From: CAADGU01 sp035444285 | GTDB lineage: Bacteria > Chloroflexota > Anaerolineae > Promineifilales > Promineifilaceae | Assembly: GCA_035444285.1 (NCBI GenBank) | Contig: DAOMOK010000021.1 | Location: forward strand, 78,333 to 142,332 | DNA length: 64,000 bases | Direction: 5' to 3' | Shown here: positions 1 to 8,836 of the stretch, piece by piece | How the letters are laid out: every line of letters starts with the position of its first letter | Numbering within the stretch: position 1 is the first letter of the stretch | Notes under the pieces: generated by a model | Told to the model about the DNA's origin: nothing | Databases searched by the model: none | The model's input: only the letters and a program-made list of their open reading frames with translations | Translations under genes and position numbers: made by a program

Positions 1-980
1 GCGCCGATCAGCCAGGTTATGGATATGGGTCGGGTGCGCCGCCGGGGCGGGTTTCGCCGGAGGATGTTTTCCTGAGTAATGTGACCATTGCCACCATCAC
101 CAGTGCGGTGATTGCCGGGCTGATTGCCCTGGTACTGGGCGTTTTGCTGGCGCGCACGCTGACCCGGCCGATTCGCGCCCTGACGGAAGCCACCCATGCC
201 ATGGCGGCCGGGAATCTGGGCCAGCAGGTGGATGTGCATTCACGGGACGAAATCGGCGAATTGGCGGTTTCTTTCAACCAGATGAGCCGCGATTTGGCGC
301 AGGCCAGCCAGCAGCGTAAACAGATGACGGCCGATATTGCTCACGATTTGCGCACGCCGCTTTCCGTGCTGCGTGGTTACACCGAAGGGCTGCGTACCGG
401 TTCGCTGGATGGGTCGCCTGACCTGTATGCCATCATGCACGAGGAAGTGATTCACCTGCAACATCTGGTGGAAGATTTGCGCACGCTCTCGCTGGCCGAT
501 GCCGGTGAACTGCCCCTGCACCGCCGGGCTGTTGATCCCCGCGCCTTGTTAGAGCGCACCGGGCTGGCCTACATCATGCAGGCCGAGGCGAAGGGGGTAG
601 CGCTGCGTATTGATGCGCCGGACAACCTGCCCTCGGTGTCTGTGGATTTAGAGCGGATGACCCAGGTGTTGAACAATCTGGTGGCAAATGCACTGCGTTA
701 TACCGATACGGGGGAGATTGTGTTAGCGGCGGCAATTGATGGGCAGGCGGTGTTGTTGCAGGTAAAAGATACGGGGGCGGGCATTCCGGCGGAGGAGTTG
801 CCCTACATTTTTAATCGCTTTTACCGGGCGGATAAGGCGCGGCAGCGGCTGCCGGATAGTTCTTCCGGTTTGGGGTTGGCAATTGCGAAGGCGATTGTGG
901 TGGCGCATGGGGGGGCGGTCACGGCCGTGTCTACTCTGGGCCAGGGCACAACGTTCACCATCACCTTACCCGTTTCATAA
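1..980 (+). CDS. Sensor histidine kinase, C-terminal part (5' end outside window)
   Basis: Membrane sensor kinase of a two-component system. The reading frame is open from base 3 with no stop, so the gene begins upstream and the GTG at 81 is not the start; the missing part should hold the first membrane segment and sensor domain. Visible in order: one transmembrane helix (about residues 31-52 of the visible protein), a HAMP linker (LTRPIRALTEATHAMAAGNL), a HisKA domain with the phosphoacceptor histidine in ADIAHDLRTPLSVLRGY, and a HATPase domain with N box (LNNLVANALRYT), G1 box (DTGAGIP), F box and G2 box (SSGLGLAIAKAIV). All kinase and ATP-binding motifs are intact. It resembles BaeS-like kinases. 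No response regulator is adjacent on the visible side; the one at 9.8-10.5 kb is on the other strand and may not be its partner. Confidence 0.9.
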   Translation, partial: ADQPGYGYGSGAPPGRVSPEDVFLSNVTIATITSAVIAGLIALVLGVLLARTLTRPIRALTEATHAMAAGNLGQQVDVHSRDEIGELAVSFNQMSRDLAQASQQRKQMTADIAHDLRTPLSVLRGYTEGLRTGSLDGSPDLYAIMHEEVIHLQHLVEDLRTLSLADAGELPLHRRAVDPRALLERTGLAYIMQAEAKGVALRIDAPDNLPSVSVDLERMTQVLNNLVANALRYTDTGEIVLAAAIDGQAVLLQVKDTGAGIPAEELPYIFNRFYRADKARQRLPDSSSGLGLAIAKAIVVAHGGAVTAVSTLGQGTTFTITLPVS

Positions 981-981
981 A

Positions 982-1014
982 AAACGCCACTGCTGATAGT
1001 CAGCAGTGGCGTTT
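982..1014. terminator. Bidirectional terminator-like hairpin
   Basis: A perfect 15-bp inverted repeat with a 3-nt loop, A-rich on its left and T-rich on its right, starting 2 bp after the kinase stop codon. It lies between the ends of two convergent genes (kinase and FecR-domain protein), so it can stop transcription from both sides. Confidence 0.8.
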
Positions 1015-1082
1015 CTAGTTACCAATACAACGCTTCTCAGTGGGTTAACGACAAGTTACACCCGCATCATTTCCTGTCCAAT

Positions 1083-2756
1083 TTACTTGTTGCTACCGTT
1101 ACCGTTGTTACCGTTATTACCGTTACCATTGTTTCCATTGTTGCCGCCATCATTGCCCGGCGGGTCGCCGCTGTTGCCTGGCGGGTCGCCACTATTGCCC
1201 GGCGGGTCGCCGCTGTTGCCTGGCGGGTCGCCACTATTGCCCGGCGGGTCGCCGCTGTTGCCTGGCGGGTTGCCGCTGTTGCCTGGCGGGTCGCCACTAT
1301 TGCCCGGCGGGTTGCCGCTGTTGCCGCCGAGCAACGCCTCCCGGATTTGACCCCAGCCCATGCCATTGGCGCTCATCGTGAAAATTATGGACACGGCTGC
1401 GCCGGTTTCCTGGCTGAGTGCGTAGGCCAGGTCAATGGTACCGAAGCCAAATCCGGCACAGAACCACCCCATGATTTCTTCATAGGAGACGGCATACTTT
1501 TGTGCCAGGGTAAGGCCGGTGGGCTGAACCTCGGTGCCAGTACAGGTACTGGGGGCCGGCGTCACTGTTGGGCCAGGTACGGTGCCAGTGACGATGGGTA
1601 CCGTGTTGATTGGCCCTCCAGGTACGGCCGTGTTTGGCGCGGATGGTGTGGCGGTTGCCGGTGTGTTTGGCCGTACACCTGCGTCCGTGTTCGCATCCGC
1701 ATCCGCATCGTCGGCTTGTTCCGGTGTTTGTGGTTCAGGCTGTGCCGCCGGGTCGCCGGTGTTATTTCCAGGCGCACCGGGTACGTGCCCCATGATCGTG
1801 AGCGGTTGACCAACAACGGCCGTGACCGCCTCGCCTGGATGTACGTCAATAAAATCGCCACCCATTGTGACCCGGACAATCCCTTCATCTACGGCGATGT
1901 AAGATTCGGTGTTCGAGATGACGGCCACGGTAAAGACTGTGCCCCGCACGGAAGCAGTAGATGAGGGGGTGCGTACCTCAAATTTATCGTCGGTGCCTAG
2001 CAATTTTACGACGCGGTTCAGGGTACGGCCGGCTGCCAACGAAAGCTGCACGCGGTATGTTTTATCATTGGTGACCAGTTCGGAAAGTTCCAGCGTGCTG
2101 CCACCGGCGATTTCAACAATGCTGCCATCATACAGGCTAAGTTGAGCAGCGGAACCATCGGGGATGGTGATACGGTCGCCCTGGTTGACGGTGAGAATGC
2201 TGCCCGCCGCCACTGTGGTTTGGGTCTGGCGGGGCACAATCAAGAACATGGTTTCACCCTGAATTACTGTTGCCTGCCCGGCGGAGACCACCAGGGTGGC
2301 TTCCGAACCAGAAGGCTGGGCAAAAGCAAAAGCAGCAAAAACCAGGAAGGCTATAGAGGCGAGCGCAAAAGCGATGGTGCGTCTTTTGAACATATGATTG
2401 GTATCCCACTTAAAAGAAGGCCAGGCAAATGAGGTGCGTTGACGTTGGGGCTGGGGTTGCGCTGGCAACGGCCGTGCCGCTGTCTGTGTGGAGGCGTTGC
2501 GGCGAATAAAGGCGGCCAACTCGGTACTGCTCATGTCCACGTAGGCGGCTATTTGCCTGATTTCTTCGGCTGTGGCCTGTCCATTCGGGCGGCGGCATAG
2601 CGCCAGCCGGGCCAATTGATCCTCGTCAAGGGTTAGTTCGGCAGCTACCTGGGACCAGGTGAGTTCCTGCTGCCGGGCGTGTGCCTGGATGACGGAAGCC
2701 ATGAGTGAATTATCGTCACTGGCGCGCTGCGCCATTTTGAGCAGTAATGTGTCCAT
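1083..2756 (-). CDS. FecR-domain membrane protein with Gly/Pro repeat tail
   Basis: About 557 residues. N-terminal 100 residues look like a cytoplasmic helical, helix-turn-helix-like region (LTWSQVAAELTLDEDQLARL). One transmembrane segment follows a basic patch (FKRRTIAFALASIAFLVFAA), then an extracellular FecR-like beta domain (GDRITIPDGSAAQLSLYDGS; EVRTPSSTASVRGTVFTV), a Thr/Pro/Ala-rich linker, a small domain (VSYEEIMGWFCAGFGFGTID), eight PPGNSG-type heptapeptides and an Asn/Gly tail. It starts just after a sigma-factor gene on the same strand (about 65 bp), so the two probably form a sigma/FecR regulatory pair; anti-sigma function is inference. Start: ATG at 2756 is preferred; an in-frame TTG at 2792 would add 12 residues but has no clear ribosome site. 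Confidence 0.75.
   Translation of the reverse strand: MDTLLLKMAQRASDDNSLMASVIQAHARQQELTWSQVAAELTLDEDQLARLALCRRPNGQATAEEIRQIAAYVDMSSTELAAFIRRNASTQTAARPLPAQPQPQRQRTSFAWPSFKWDTNHMFKRRTIAFALASIAFLVFAAFAFAQPSGSEATLVVSAGQATVIQGETMFLIVPRQTQTTVAAGSILTVNQGDRITIPDGSAAQLSLYDGSIVEIAGGSTLELSELVTNDKTYRVQLSLAAGRTLNRVVKLLGTDDKFEVRTPSSTASVRGTVFTVAVISNTESYIAVDEGIVRVTMGGDFIDVHPGEAVTAVVGQPLTIMGHVPGAPGNNTGDPAAQPEPQTPEQADDADADANTDAGVRPNTPATATPSAPNTAVPGGPINTVPIVTGTVPGPTVTPAPSTCTGTEVQPTGLTLAQKYAVSYEEIMGWFCAGFGFGTIDLAYALSQETGAAVSIIFTMSANGMGWGQIREALLGGNSGNPPGNSGDPPGNSGNPPGNSGDPPGNSGDPPGNSGDPPGNSGDPPGNSGDPPGNDGGNNGNNGNGNNGNNGNGSNK
1153..1325 (-). repeat. 21-bp coding tandem repeat, about 8 copies
   Basis: Near-identical 21-bp units inside the FecR-domain gene, each encoding PPGNSG plus D or N. 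The unit keeps the frame, so copy number can change without breaking the protein. It forms a hydrophilic, probably extended tail on the outer side of the membrane. Confidence 0.9.
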
Positions 2757-2821
2757 ATCTATAGTTCCGAGAAAAGGGGGAAAGTTCGACAAAAAGCGGA
2801 TTTTTTCAAAGAATCCGTTTT

Positions 2822-3451
2822 TTACTCCAACTGATTGCCAAAACGTTGCAGTTTTTTGGTCAGGCGGTCTTTGGCGCGTTTGACCTCCTGGCGTTGCTGG
2901 CTAGTGTCCAGGTGGGTCAGGCCCATGGCTTTGGCATATTGGCGACTGTCACGCACGCCGTTGAACATCATGGTAACGAGTTCTTTATCTGTTCTGGACA
3001 ATTCCTTGTCTAACGCCTGTAATATCTGTTGGCGTGAGAGGCGTGTATGTTGGGTTAACCAGCGGTCTAGTTCATCGGTTTGGGCGAAGGAGTTTGGTTC
3101 TGTGAGGTACGGTTTGATGGTGGGGTCTTCAATGTCGCGCAGGTGGTTTTGGTCACGGCCGTGTTTAGTCAGGGCGTTGATCATGTCATTGCGCGCGGCC
3201 ATACGGAGGTAAGAGAAAAGAGAAAGTTTGTCCGGGTCGTATTGGGTAGGACGGCCGTAATACTGCATCAGGCAATCAACGGCGGTGGCTTCGTGCAAAT
3301 GGCTGTCGCTTTGCGGAAAACGTTGGCGCAAAAAGACGACCAGATGGGGCAAGGCCAGTTCACATAGTTCGGCGAAGGCCGTAATGTTTTGCCGCAAAAT
3401 TTGTTGGTGTATGCGCTCTTGCCAAAAACGATCTGGTTCAAAATTGGACAT
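2822..3451 (-). CDS. Sigma-70 family RNA polymerase sigma factor (ECF-like)
   Basis: 209 residues, the size of a two-domain sigma factor. A region-2-like segment (LSLFSYLRMAARNDMINALT) sits in the first half, and a C-terminal helical segment (LSRTDKELVTMMFNGVRDSR followed by a basic tail rich in KRAKDRLTKK) fits region 4. Similarity is by pattern and is weaker than for a classical ECF factor. The FecR-domain protein lies directly downstream on the same strand, the usual arrangement for a sigma factor and its membrane regulator. The gene is divergent from the LysM gene at 3660, so the 208-bp gap should hold promoters for both. No strong ribosome site is seen before the ATG. Confidence 0.6.
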   Translation of the reverse strand: MSNFEPDRFWQERIHQQILRQNITAFAELCELALPHLVVFLRQRFPQSDSHLHEATAVDCLMQYYGRPTQYDPDKLSLFSYLRMAARNDMINALTKHGRDQNHLRDIEDPTIKPYLTEPNSFAQTDELDRWLTQHTRLSRQQILQALDKELSRTDKELVTMMFNGVRDSRQYAKAMGLTHLDTSQQRQEVKRAKDRLTKKLQRFGNQLE

Positions 3452-3659
3452 ATCTGGTTATGCCACTGTTCCTGCTCTGGTTAAGTGTGACCGGCAAAGT
3501 ATAAATCAGAAGATAAAAATTGTCGCCCCCCTTAGCCCATTTATCTTATGGTTTACCTCTTTTTTGTCACCTTTTCACGGCTCTTTGTGCGGCTATTGTT
3601 ACACTGGGCCATATTTCTCTGGCTGGTTTGCCTGAGCCGCGAGCCACAGGAGGTGAATG

Positions 3660-4787
3660 ATGAGCAAAGTAAGCAGGCAAGTGTTAACAGGTTTGATGGT
3701 AATGTGTTTGTGGGCATTGTTAACGGCCGTGACCCTGGCGCAGACCACTTATGTGGTGCAGCCAGGTGACACATTATACCGGATTGCCATACGGTTTGGT
3801 ACATCGGTGACGGCCTTGCAGACGGCCAACAACATTACCAACGCAAATTTGATTTATGTGGGACAGATGTTGACGATTCCGGGCAGCGGCAGCCCGCCGC
3901 CAGGGGCTACGGCCGTGCCGCCTACCAATCCCCCGGTTCCGCCGCCCCCCAGTCCGCCACCAACGGCTGGTACCACTTACGTGGTGCAGCCGGGGGATAC
4001 ACTGTATCGTATCGCCGTGCGGTTTGGGGTGACAGTGCAGGCTATGGCTGCGGCCAACAACATTGCCAATACCAACCTTATTTACGTAGGGCAGGTGTTA
4101 ACGATTCCGGGTAGTAGCAGTGCGCCGCCGGTGGCGACGGCCGTGCCCCCTGGCAATCCCCCTGCGCCTCCCCCACCATCTCCCACAATCGTCCCGCCGC
4201 CAACAGGGGCAAATCTGTTCAACAACGGCTCTTTTGAAGGTGGCTGGTACCATCCCGGCAACTTGCCGGAACTGCAAATTCCCAATGGCTGGCTGTTTGA
4301 GTGGGATGAGGGGCCAACCGGGTTTGGCAGCGCCCCCTGGGATGTGTGGCTGCGACCAGAAGTGCGGGTGTTGCCCGCGGCCCAACTGCCACCCCATGAG
4401 CAAAACCTCTTTATTTTTGATGGGAATCAGACGGTGAAGGCGTTTAAGGGTAATGGGGCCATTAGTTACCGGCTGCTTCAGGACGTGACACTGACGCCGG
4501 GTACCTACCGGTTTGTGGCGAATGTGTACCCTGATCTGGTTTTGGAATATGTGAATGGGCAGAAGGTACGGCCGTCTGACCCCATGGCCGGTGAAGTGCG
4601 CTTTATTGTGGGCGGCGGCGGGTCGGGTTGGCAGATGGTAACCTTTGGGCAGAAAAATACGTTGGCCCATACCTTCACCATTAACCAGACGCAAACGGTG
4701 CGCCTGGGTCTGGGTGTGCGCGGCAGATATGCACTGAACAACAATGGCTGGTTTTTGGATGCCTGGTCTTTGGTCAGGATTCAGTGA
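3660..4787 (+). CDS. Secreted protein with two LysM domains and a C-terminal beta domain
   Basis: 375 residues. A signal peptide or signal anchor (LTGLMVMCLWALLTAVTLAQ) is followed by LysM 1 (TYVVQPGDTLYRIAIRFGTS), a Pro-rich linker, LysM 2 (TYVVQPGDTLYRIAVRFGVT), a second Pro/Ala linker and about 200 residues that begin NLFNNGSFEGGW and look like a carbohydrate-binding-type beta sandwich. LysM domains bind N-acetylglucosamine polymers such as peptidoglycan, so it is likely anchored at the cell wall; the ligand of the C-terminal domain is unknown. Start: AGGAGGTGA at 3648-3656 is spaced 6 nt from the ATG at 3660, better than the ATG at 3657. Confidence 0.85.
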   Translation: MSKVSRQVLTGLMVMCLWALLTAVTLAQTTYVVQPGDTLYRIAIRFGTSVTALQTANNITNANLIYVGQMLTIPGSGSPPPGATAVPPTNPPVPPPPSPPPTAGTTYVVQPGDTLYRIAVRFGVTVQAMAAANNIANTNLIYVGQVLTIPGSSSAPPVATAVPPGNPPAPPPPSPTIVPPPTGANLFNNGSFEGGWYHPGNLPELQIPNGWLFEWDEGPTGFGSAPWDVWLRPEVRVLPAAQLPPHEQNLFIFDGNQTVKAFKGNGAISYRLLQDVTLTPGTYRFVANVYPDLVLEYVNGQKVRPSDPMAGEVRFIVGGGGSGWQMVTFGQKNTLAHTFTINQTQTVRLGLGVRGRYALNNNGWFLDAWSLVRIQ

Positions 4788-4816
4788 ACTGCATAGGGCG
4801 TGCAGATATGTCTGCT

Positions 4817-5719
4817 TTAAGGGCAGTCATCAGGCAGGTGTTGGCAGATGGTTTGCCTGTCTGGTTTAGTGGCATGTTGGATGATTTGATGGCATTGAGA
4901 GGGTAGTTCTGATGGTATTTGGCCGGGGGGGAGCCACGTGTTACCGCTCATGGTGGGGGCAGAAGGGTGGGGTACGGCCGTGAACACCATTAACATCCGG
5001 CTGCTATTCTCAATGACGTAAATGCCGCTGACATCCTGCAATTGTGGCGTCAGGCCGGTTTGCTGGTGGGTGAGGGTGACGGCCGTGTCCCAGGGCGCTG
5101 TTTGGGGCGGTACAATTCCTCCTGGCAAGCAATATGCGCCATTTGCCTGATGCCACAAAACCGCGCCTGACTCATTTTGCAGCACCACCCGCGTATCTAT
5201 TTCCCAATTGGGCGGCGTCTGGTAAAGGGGTAATCCCTGTGCCTTGCGCCGCCAGTCATACCAGCGATAGATGCCGTTGAAGAGGAAAAAGCGCCCCAGC
5301 CGCATGAATAGGGGATAAGGCACTGTCCACCACTGCACGGGACCGCCGTCGTGTTTCAGGGCATGGTCTATACGCTGACGATTGACGGGCAGCATGGGGC
5401 GCGGCAGCGGGTGGGTGGCATAAAAGCCGACACGGGGAGATTCGGCTGAGGTTTGTAATTCACCACCCCGCTGCAAACAGCGGAAGGTAAAAGCCAGAAA
5501 CCCATGGGGGGGCAGCGCCCAATAATTCAGCGATACCAGACGTACCGGCAGGGCAATGATGCCCGTTTCTTCCCGCACCTCGCGGGCGATGTTATCGGTG
5601 GGTAATTCCCCTTTTTCCAGCCCACCGCCAGGCTCGGCAAACGTGCGCGTGTCGTTGCGCTGAATCAGCAGGAGTTGGTTGAATTGATTGACCAGGATGC
5701 CGCTGGTAGCCAGACGCAT
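4817..5719 (-). CDS. Nudix hydrolase with a second, degenerate Nudix domain
   Basis: 300 residues. Nudix enzymes hydrolyse nucleoside diphosphates linked to another group. The N-terminal domain has a perfect Nudix box: GGLEKGE, seven residues, REVREETGI. The C-terminal half looks like a second Nudix fold (GGIVPPQ ... VTLTHQQTGL) but lacks the REXXEE metal ligands, so it is probably structural or ligand-binding. A linker with aromatic residues (FFLFNGIYRWYDW) joins them. Usual Nudix proteins are 140-200 residues, so the length fits two domains. It is 16 bp downstream of the tyrosine phosphatase on the same strand and probably co-transcribed. Substrate cannot be deduced. Confidence 0.8.
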   Translation of the reverse strand: MRLATSGILVNQFNQLLLIQRNDTRTFAEPGGGLEKGELPTDNIAREVREETGIIALPVRLVSLNYWALPPHGFLAFTFRCLQRGGELQTSAESPRVGFYATHPLPRPMLPVNRQRIDHALKHDGGPVQWWTVPYPLFMRLGRFFLFNGIYRWYDWRRKAQGLPLYQTPPNWEIDTRVVLQNESGAVLWHQANGAYCLPGGIVPPQTAPWDTAVTLTHQQTGLTPQLQDVSGIYVIENSSRMLMVFTAVPHPSAPTMSGNTWLPPGQIPSELPSQCHQIIQHATKPDRQTICQHLPDDCP

Positions 5720-5735
5720 GGATAAACCCTCGTTG

Positions 5736-6620
5736 TTATGTCAATAAACTGGCCCGTAGTTGGTGCATTGTCTGCTGGCTGATTCCTGCCTGTTCTTCAA
5801 GATAGCCTGTTATTGAACCATACTTTCGCTCAATGTGTGCCCACGTTTTTTCCAGGCGGGTGGCTTTAACCAGGATGACGGCCTGTAAATGGTCAACGGT
5901 GATGCCCCAGCGCTCCAGGCGGTGCAGGTCTTGTTGGATACCGGCGCGGAACTTGTCATAATGTAGATTGCTCAGGGCATAGTCGGCCAGGATGGTTTCT
6001 TGCGGAACGCCGAGGATATGTAGCAGGAGGGCGATGATCACGGCCGTGCGATCCTTTCCCGCCGAACAGTGAATGACAATGGGTCGGTTGGTGGCGTTCA
6101 CCATCAGGCGCAGGGCCTGTCCGATGAGTGGCCCATTTTCATCAATCATCACGCGGGTGTACCCCTCGTCCATCAAATTGTCCAGTTGGGAGCGGTTGAA
6201 AAGCACGGCAACCAGGCCGCGCAGCCGGGCCGAGCGTTCCATATTTTCGATGGGCAGGTGCAGCCACTGGCACTCCGGGTTGCCGGGCAATTTATCCGGG
6301 CGCTTTTGTACTTCGCTTTCTGTGCGCAGGTCACACACCAGGCGAATGCCAAACTGACCCAGGTATTGCTGATCAGCAGGCGTGAGCCCAGAGAGGACGC
6401 CGGCGCGGTAAACCAGACCCCAACGAATGGTACGGCCGTCTACCGTTTCATAGCCGCCAATATCCCGGAAGTTAATGCCACCCTGCAGAGGGAGAAAACG
6501 GTCGGGGGGACGGCCGTTGGCTGGCCCGTGACCATCAGCCGATGTCGGCAGCGGCAATATCCAGTCTACAGGATCATGGAGTTCAGGCGGGGCAGCAGTA
6601 AACCACGATTTCAGGCGCAT
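5736..6620 (-). CDS. Tyrosine-protein phosphatase family protein
   Basis: 294 residues, soluble. It has the Cys-based phosphatase loop HCSAGKDRT (cysteine near residue 185) and the N-terminal signature of bacterial tyrosine/dual-specificity phosphatases (GGINFRDIGGYETVDGRTIR and GLVYRAG), as in the Y_phosphatase3 family. The general-acid region is probably around LPIENME. Members dephosphorylate phosphotyrosine, and some act on phosphoinositides. It is the first gene of a probable two-gene unit with the Nudix hydrolase. No membrane segment or signal peptide is seen. Confidence 0.85.
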   Translation of the reverse strand: MRLKSWFTAAPPELHDPVDWILPLPTSADGHGPANGRPPDRFLPLQGGINFRDIGGYETVDGRTIRWGLVYRAGVLSGLTPADQQYLGQFGIRLVCDLRTESEVQKRPDKLPGNPECQWLHLPIENMERSARLRGLVAVLFNRSQLDNLMDEGYTRVMIDENGPLIGQALRLMVNATNRPIVIHCSAGKDRTAVIIALLLHILGVPQETILADYALSNLHYDKFRAGIQQDLHRLERWGITVDHLQAVILVKATRLEKTWAHIERKYGSITGYLEEQAGISQQTMHQLRASLLT

Positions 6621-6674
6621 GGGGGGATTGTAAGTTCAATTGTCGGCCCCTCCTCCAAGAACTTACCATTTACT

Positions 6675-6710
6675 CAAAAAAGACGCCAGGTAACAAAACC
6701 TGGCGTCAAA
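6675..6710 (-). terminator. Rho-independent terminator after the CBS gene
   Basis: A 10-bp perfect stem (6682-6691 with 6698-6707) and 6-nt loop. Read on the minus strand it is followed by a run of T, so it terminates transcription of the CBS-domain gene upstream of the phosphatase gene. Confidence 0.75.
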
Positions 6711-6736
6711 ACAGGAGTGGTGCAACATGGCAAAAA

Positions 6737-7162
6737 TTACACAAAAGGTTCTGTCTCTGGCATCAATGCCATCTGGTTTAACAGATCGGTGACAGTAATA
6801 ATCCCTACCAATTCCTCATCTTCCACTACTGGCAGCGCACCATATTTATAGGCGCTCAGAATTTGGGCCACTTTGTGAATGGGTGTATCGGGTGTTACAG
6901 TTTTGGGATTAGAGGTCATGCATCTACCGGCAGTAAATTGATCTAGCAGCGTAATACGTTCCAGCGGATCATCCGTTACCAATGGCGAATTGACAGCCAG
7001 ACGGACATCCCTATCGGTAATAATGCCCACCAATTTGCCATTACTCACGACCGGCAGTTGGCGCGTATTACGTTTATTCATCAGAGCCACAACTTCACGC
7101 AAAGAGGTTTGGGGTGTCACTGTGTCGGGGTCAATTGTCATCAAATCGTTTGTTGTTAACAT
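6737..7162 (-). CDS. CBS-domain protein
   Basis: 141 residues made almost entirely of two CBS motifs (MTIDPDTVTPQTSLREVVAL and MTSNPKTVTPDTPIHKVAQI, each followed by LPVV and GIIT strands). A CBS pair forms a Bateman module that binds adenine nucleotides such as AMP, ATP or SAM and usually controls a partner protein. No catalytic domain is attached and no obvious partner is adjacent. It stands alone: a terminator follows and a good ribosome site (AGGAGAG) precedes the ATG by about 6 nt. Confidence 0.9.
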   Translation of the reverse strand: MLTTNDLMTIDPDTVTPQTSLREVVALMNKRNTRQLPVVSNGKLVGIITDRDVRLAVNSPLVTDDPLERITLLDQFTAGRCMTSNPKTVTPDTPIHKVAQILSAYKYGALPVVEDEELVGIITVTDLLNQMALMPETEPFV

Positions 7163-7329
7163 GTTCTCTCCTGTGTCAAGGATGGGCGATTATCAAAATC
7201 ACCCTATGGTTATGGGCGGTCAACACTTCCCATTCTAGGGCCTGGAGAGACCATGAGCGCGTGGCAAATGTCACAAATAACCAGTGATTTTTAGCGGAGA
7301 AATTGAAAACTGGCAGCCGACAATCAATC

Positions 7330-7388
7330 ATCGGCTCACGGACTACGGATTACGGCTCACGGATTACGGTTTACCGTTCACGGATAAC
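7330..7388. repeat. Heptamer repeat tract (NNNACGG type)
   Basis: About eight consecutive 7-bp units of the form attacgg, ctcacgg or ttcacgg lie between the CBS gene and the hydrolase gene, ending at the hydrolase stop. Same family as the tracts at 13.0, 21.15, 27.15, 29.8 and 55.4 kb. Confidence 0.8.
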
Positions 7389-7393
7389 AGGCA

Positions 7394-8836
7394 CTAATCC
7401 GTGGGCACAGGGGCGCGGGTCATCGGCTTGGTGGTGCGGCGTTTGCCCTCTTCCAGGCGGCGCTGTTCGGCGCGGTTAAGCTGCCACAACACAAAACGTA
7501 CCCGGCGGGACATGGCCAGTGACATGTTCCACAAGAAGCGGTAACCCAGGGCGGTATCATCTTCACACAGCGCCAACAGCCGATCACGAGTGAGCACCAG
7601 CAGCGTGGCTCCTTCGCTACCGGCAATCAGGTCGGCGCTGCGCTCCCCTTTGTCTAACATAGCCAGTTCCCCGGTAATTTGCCCGGCGCGCAAATTAGCC
7701 ACATGTTGCACATCCTCGTGGTTGTGGTTCGGGTCATCCAGTGCATCCGGGTGTTTCCACACCTCCACATAACCTTGTTGAATGATGAACAACTCATCGC
7801 TCGATTTAGTGGCTTCGGCAATCAATTCACCACGGGCAAAGGTGCGTATTTCGCATTGAGCCGCCAAACGGATACGCTGGGCCTGGTTCAGGTTGTCGCC
7901 CACATCGGAGTGGCTGAGGAATTGGGCAATATCGCTGATGCGTTCCAATTCGGCATCACCAACCGGCGTGTACAGGTCGCTGCTGCTCAAGGGCAAGCCC
8001 AAATAGGCGGCAACCTGGCGGCGGGTGGCGTCTGGCGTTTCAAATTGAGGCCAGTGCCCGGCTTTGGGGAAGATGCGCAGGTCGGCCTGGGGCCATTCGT
8101 CGGCTACTATGCCAGCGTCGCGCAGGGGCACAGTGTTGTCTTCGGCGCCCCAGATGATGAGAGCCGGAGTGTCTACCTGACTGAGTTGGCCGCGCAAATC
8201 GCTGTTGCGCATGGCGTAAAAACATTCAAAACGGACCCGGCCTTGATGTGACTGTCGGGCGTCCTGGCGTAATTGCTCATAGTCTGCTTCGCTGATGCCG
8301 GTGCGTTCCGCAAAAGAAACGGGGCGCATGAGCCGGTCGGTGAGACCAACGAAGGTGTGCTCGACGGCCGAAACCAACCAACTCCCCAGGCCAAAGCGTT
8401 CCATCATGGTAATGGGGGAGATGAACATATTGATGGAGGTGGAGAGATGGCCGCTGATGGTGGGGCAGAGCAGCACCATGCGTTCGACAAGGATGGGGTA
8501 TTTGAGGGACAGGCTGACGCTAATCATGCCGCCCATGGAATGACCAACCAGGACAACGGGGCTATCGCTAATTTGCTCAATGAGGTCGGCCAGCAAATCT
8601 ACATATTTAGGGATGGTGGTTTCTTCTGGCAAGGGAGGGGAGTCGCCGTAACCGGGCAGGTCTATGGCGATGCAGTGAAAACGTTGTGCCAATAAGGCCA
8701 GAATGGGAGACAAAGCGTACCAGGAACTTGACCAGCCATGAAGGAGGAGTGCAATTTGTCGCCCGCGTTTGCCCGCTTCTACAAAATGAATGTCTTGACC
8801 ATTGACGTTGAACGTACCCTCTGCGTATGGTTCCAT
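7394..8836 (-). CDS. Alpha/beta hydrolase fused to a cyclic-nucleotide-binding domain
   Basis: 480 residues. Residues 1-285 are an alpha/beta hydrolase: oxyanion motif LLHGWSSSW, nucleophile in GHSMGG (Ser about 100), acid in WGAEDNTVPL and catalytic His in AGHWPQFETP. Residues about 305-440 form a cNMP-binding domain of the CRP/Fnr-regulator type (FARGELIAEATKSSDELFII, LRAGQITGELAMLDKGERSA), followed by a basic, probably helical tail. There is no helix-turn-helix, so it is not a transcription factor. The GELAM element matches the phosphate-binding cassette, but whether cAMP or cGMP binds is unknown. The fusion suggests a hydrolase whose activity or location is controlled by a nucleotide. Single gene with no clear operon partner. 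Confidence 0.85.
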   Translation of the reverse strand: MEPYAEGTFNVNGQDIHFVEAGKRGRQIALLLHGWSSSWYALSPILALLAQRFHCIAIDLPGYGDSPPLPEETTIPKYVDLLADLIEQISDSPVVLVGHSMGGMISVSLSLKYPILVERMVLLCPTISGHLSTSINMFISPITMMERFGLGSWLVSAVEHTFVGLTDRLMRPVSFAERTGISEADYEQLRQDARQSHQGRVRFECFYAMRNSDLRGQLSQVDTPALIIWGAEDNTVPLRDAGIVADEWPQADLRIFPKAGHWPQFETPDATRRQVAAYLGLPLSSSDLYTPVGDAELERISDIAQFLSHSDVGDNLNQAQRIRLAAQCEIRTFARGELIAEATKSSDELFIIQQGYVEVWKHPDALDDPNHNHEDVQHVANLRAGQITGELAMLDKGERSADLIAGSEGATLLVLTRDRLLALCEDDTALGYRFLWNMSLAMSRRVRFVLWQLNRAEQRRLEEGKRRTTKPMTRAPVPTD

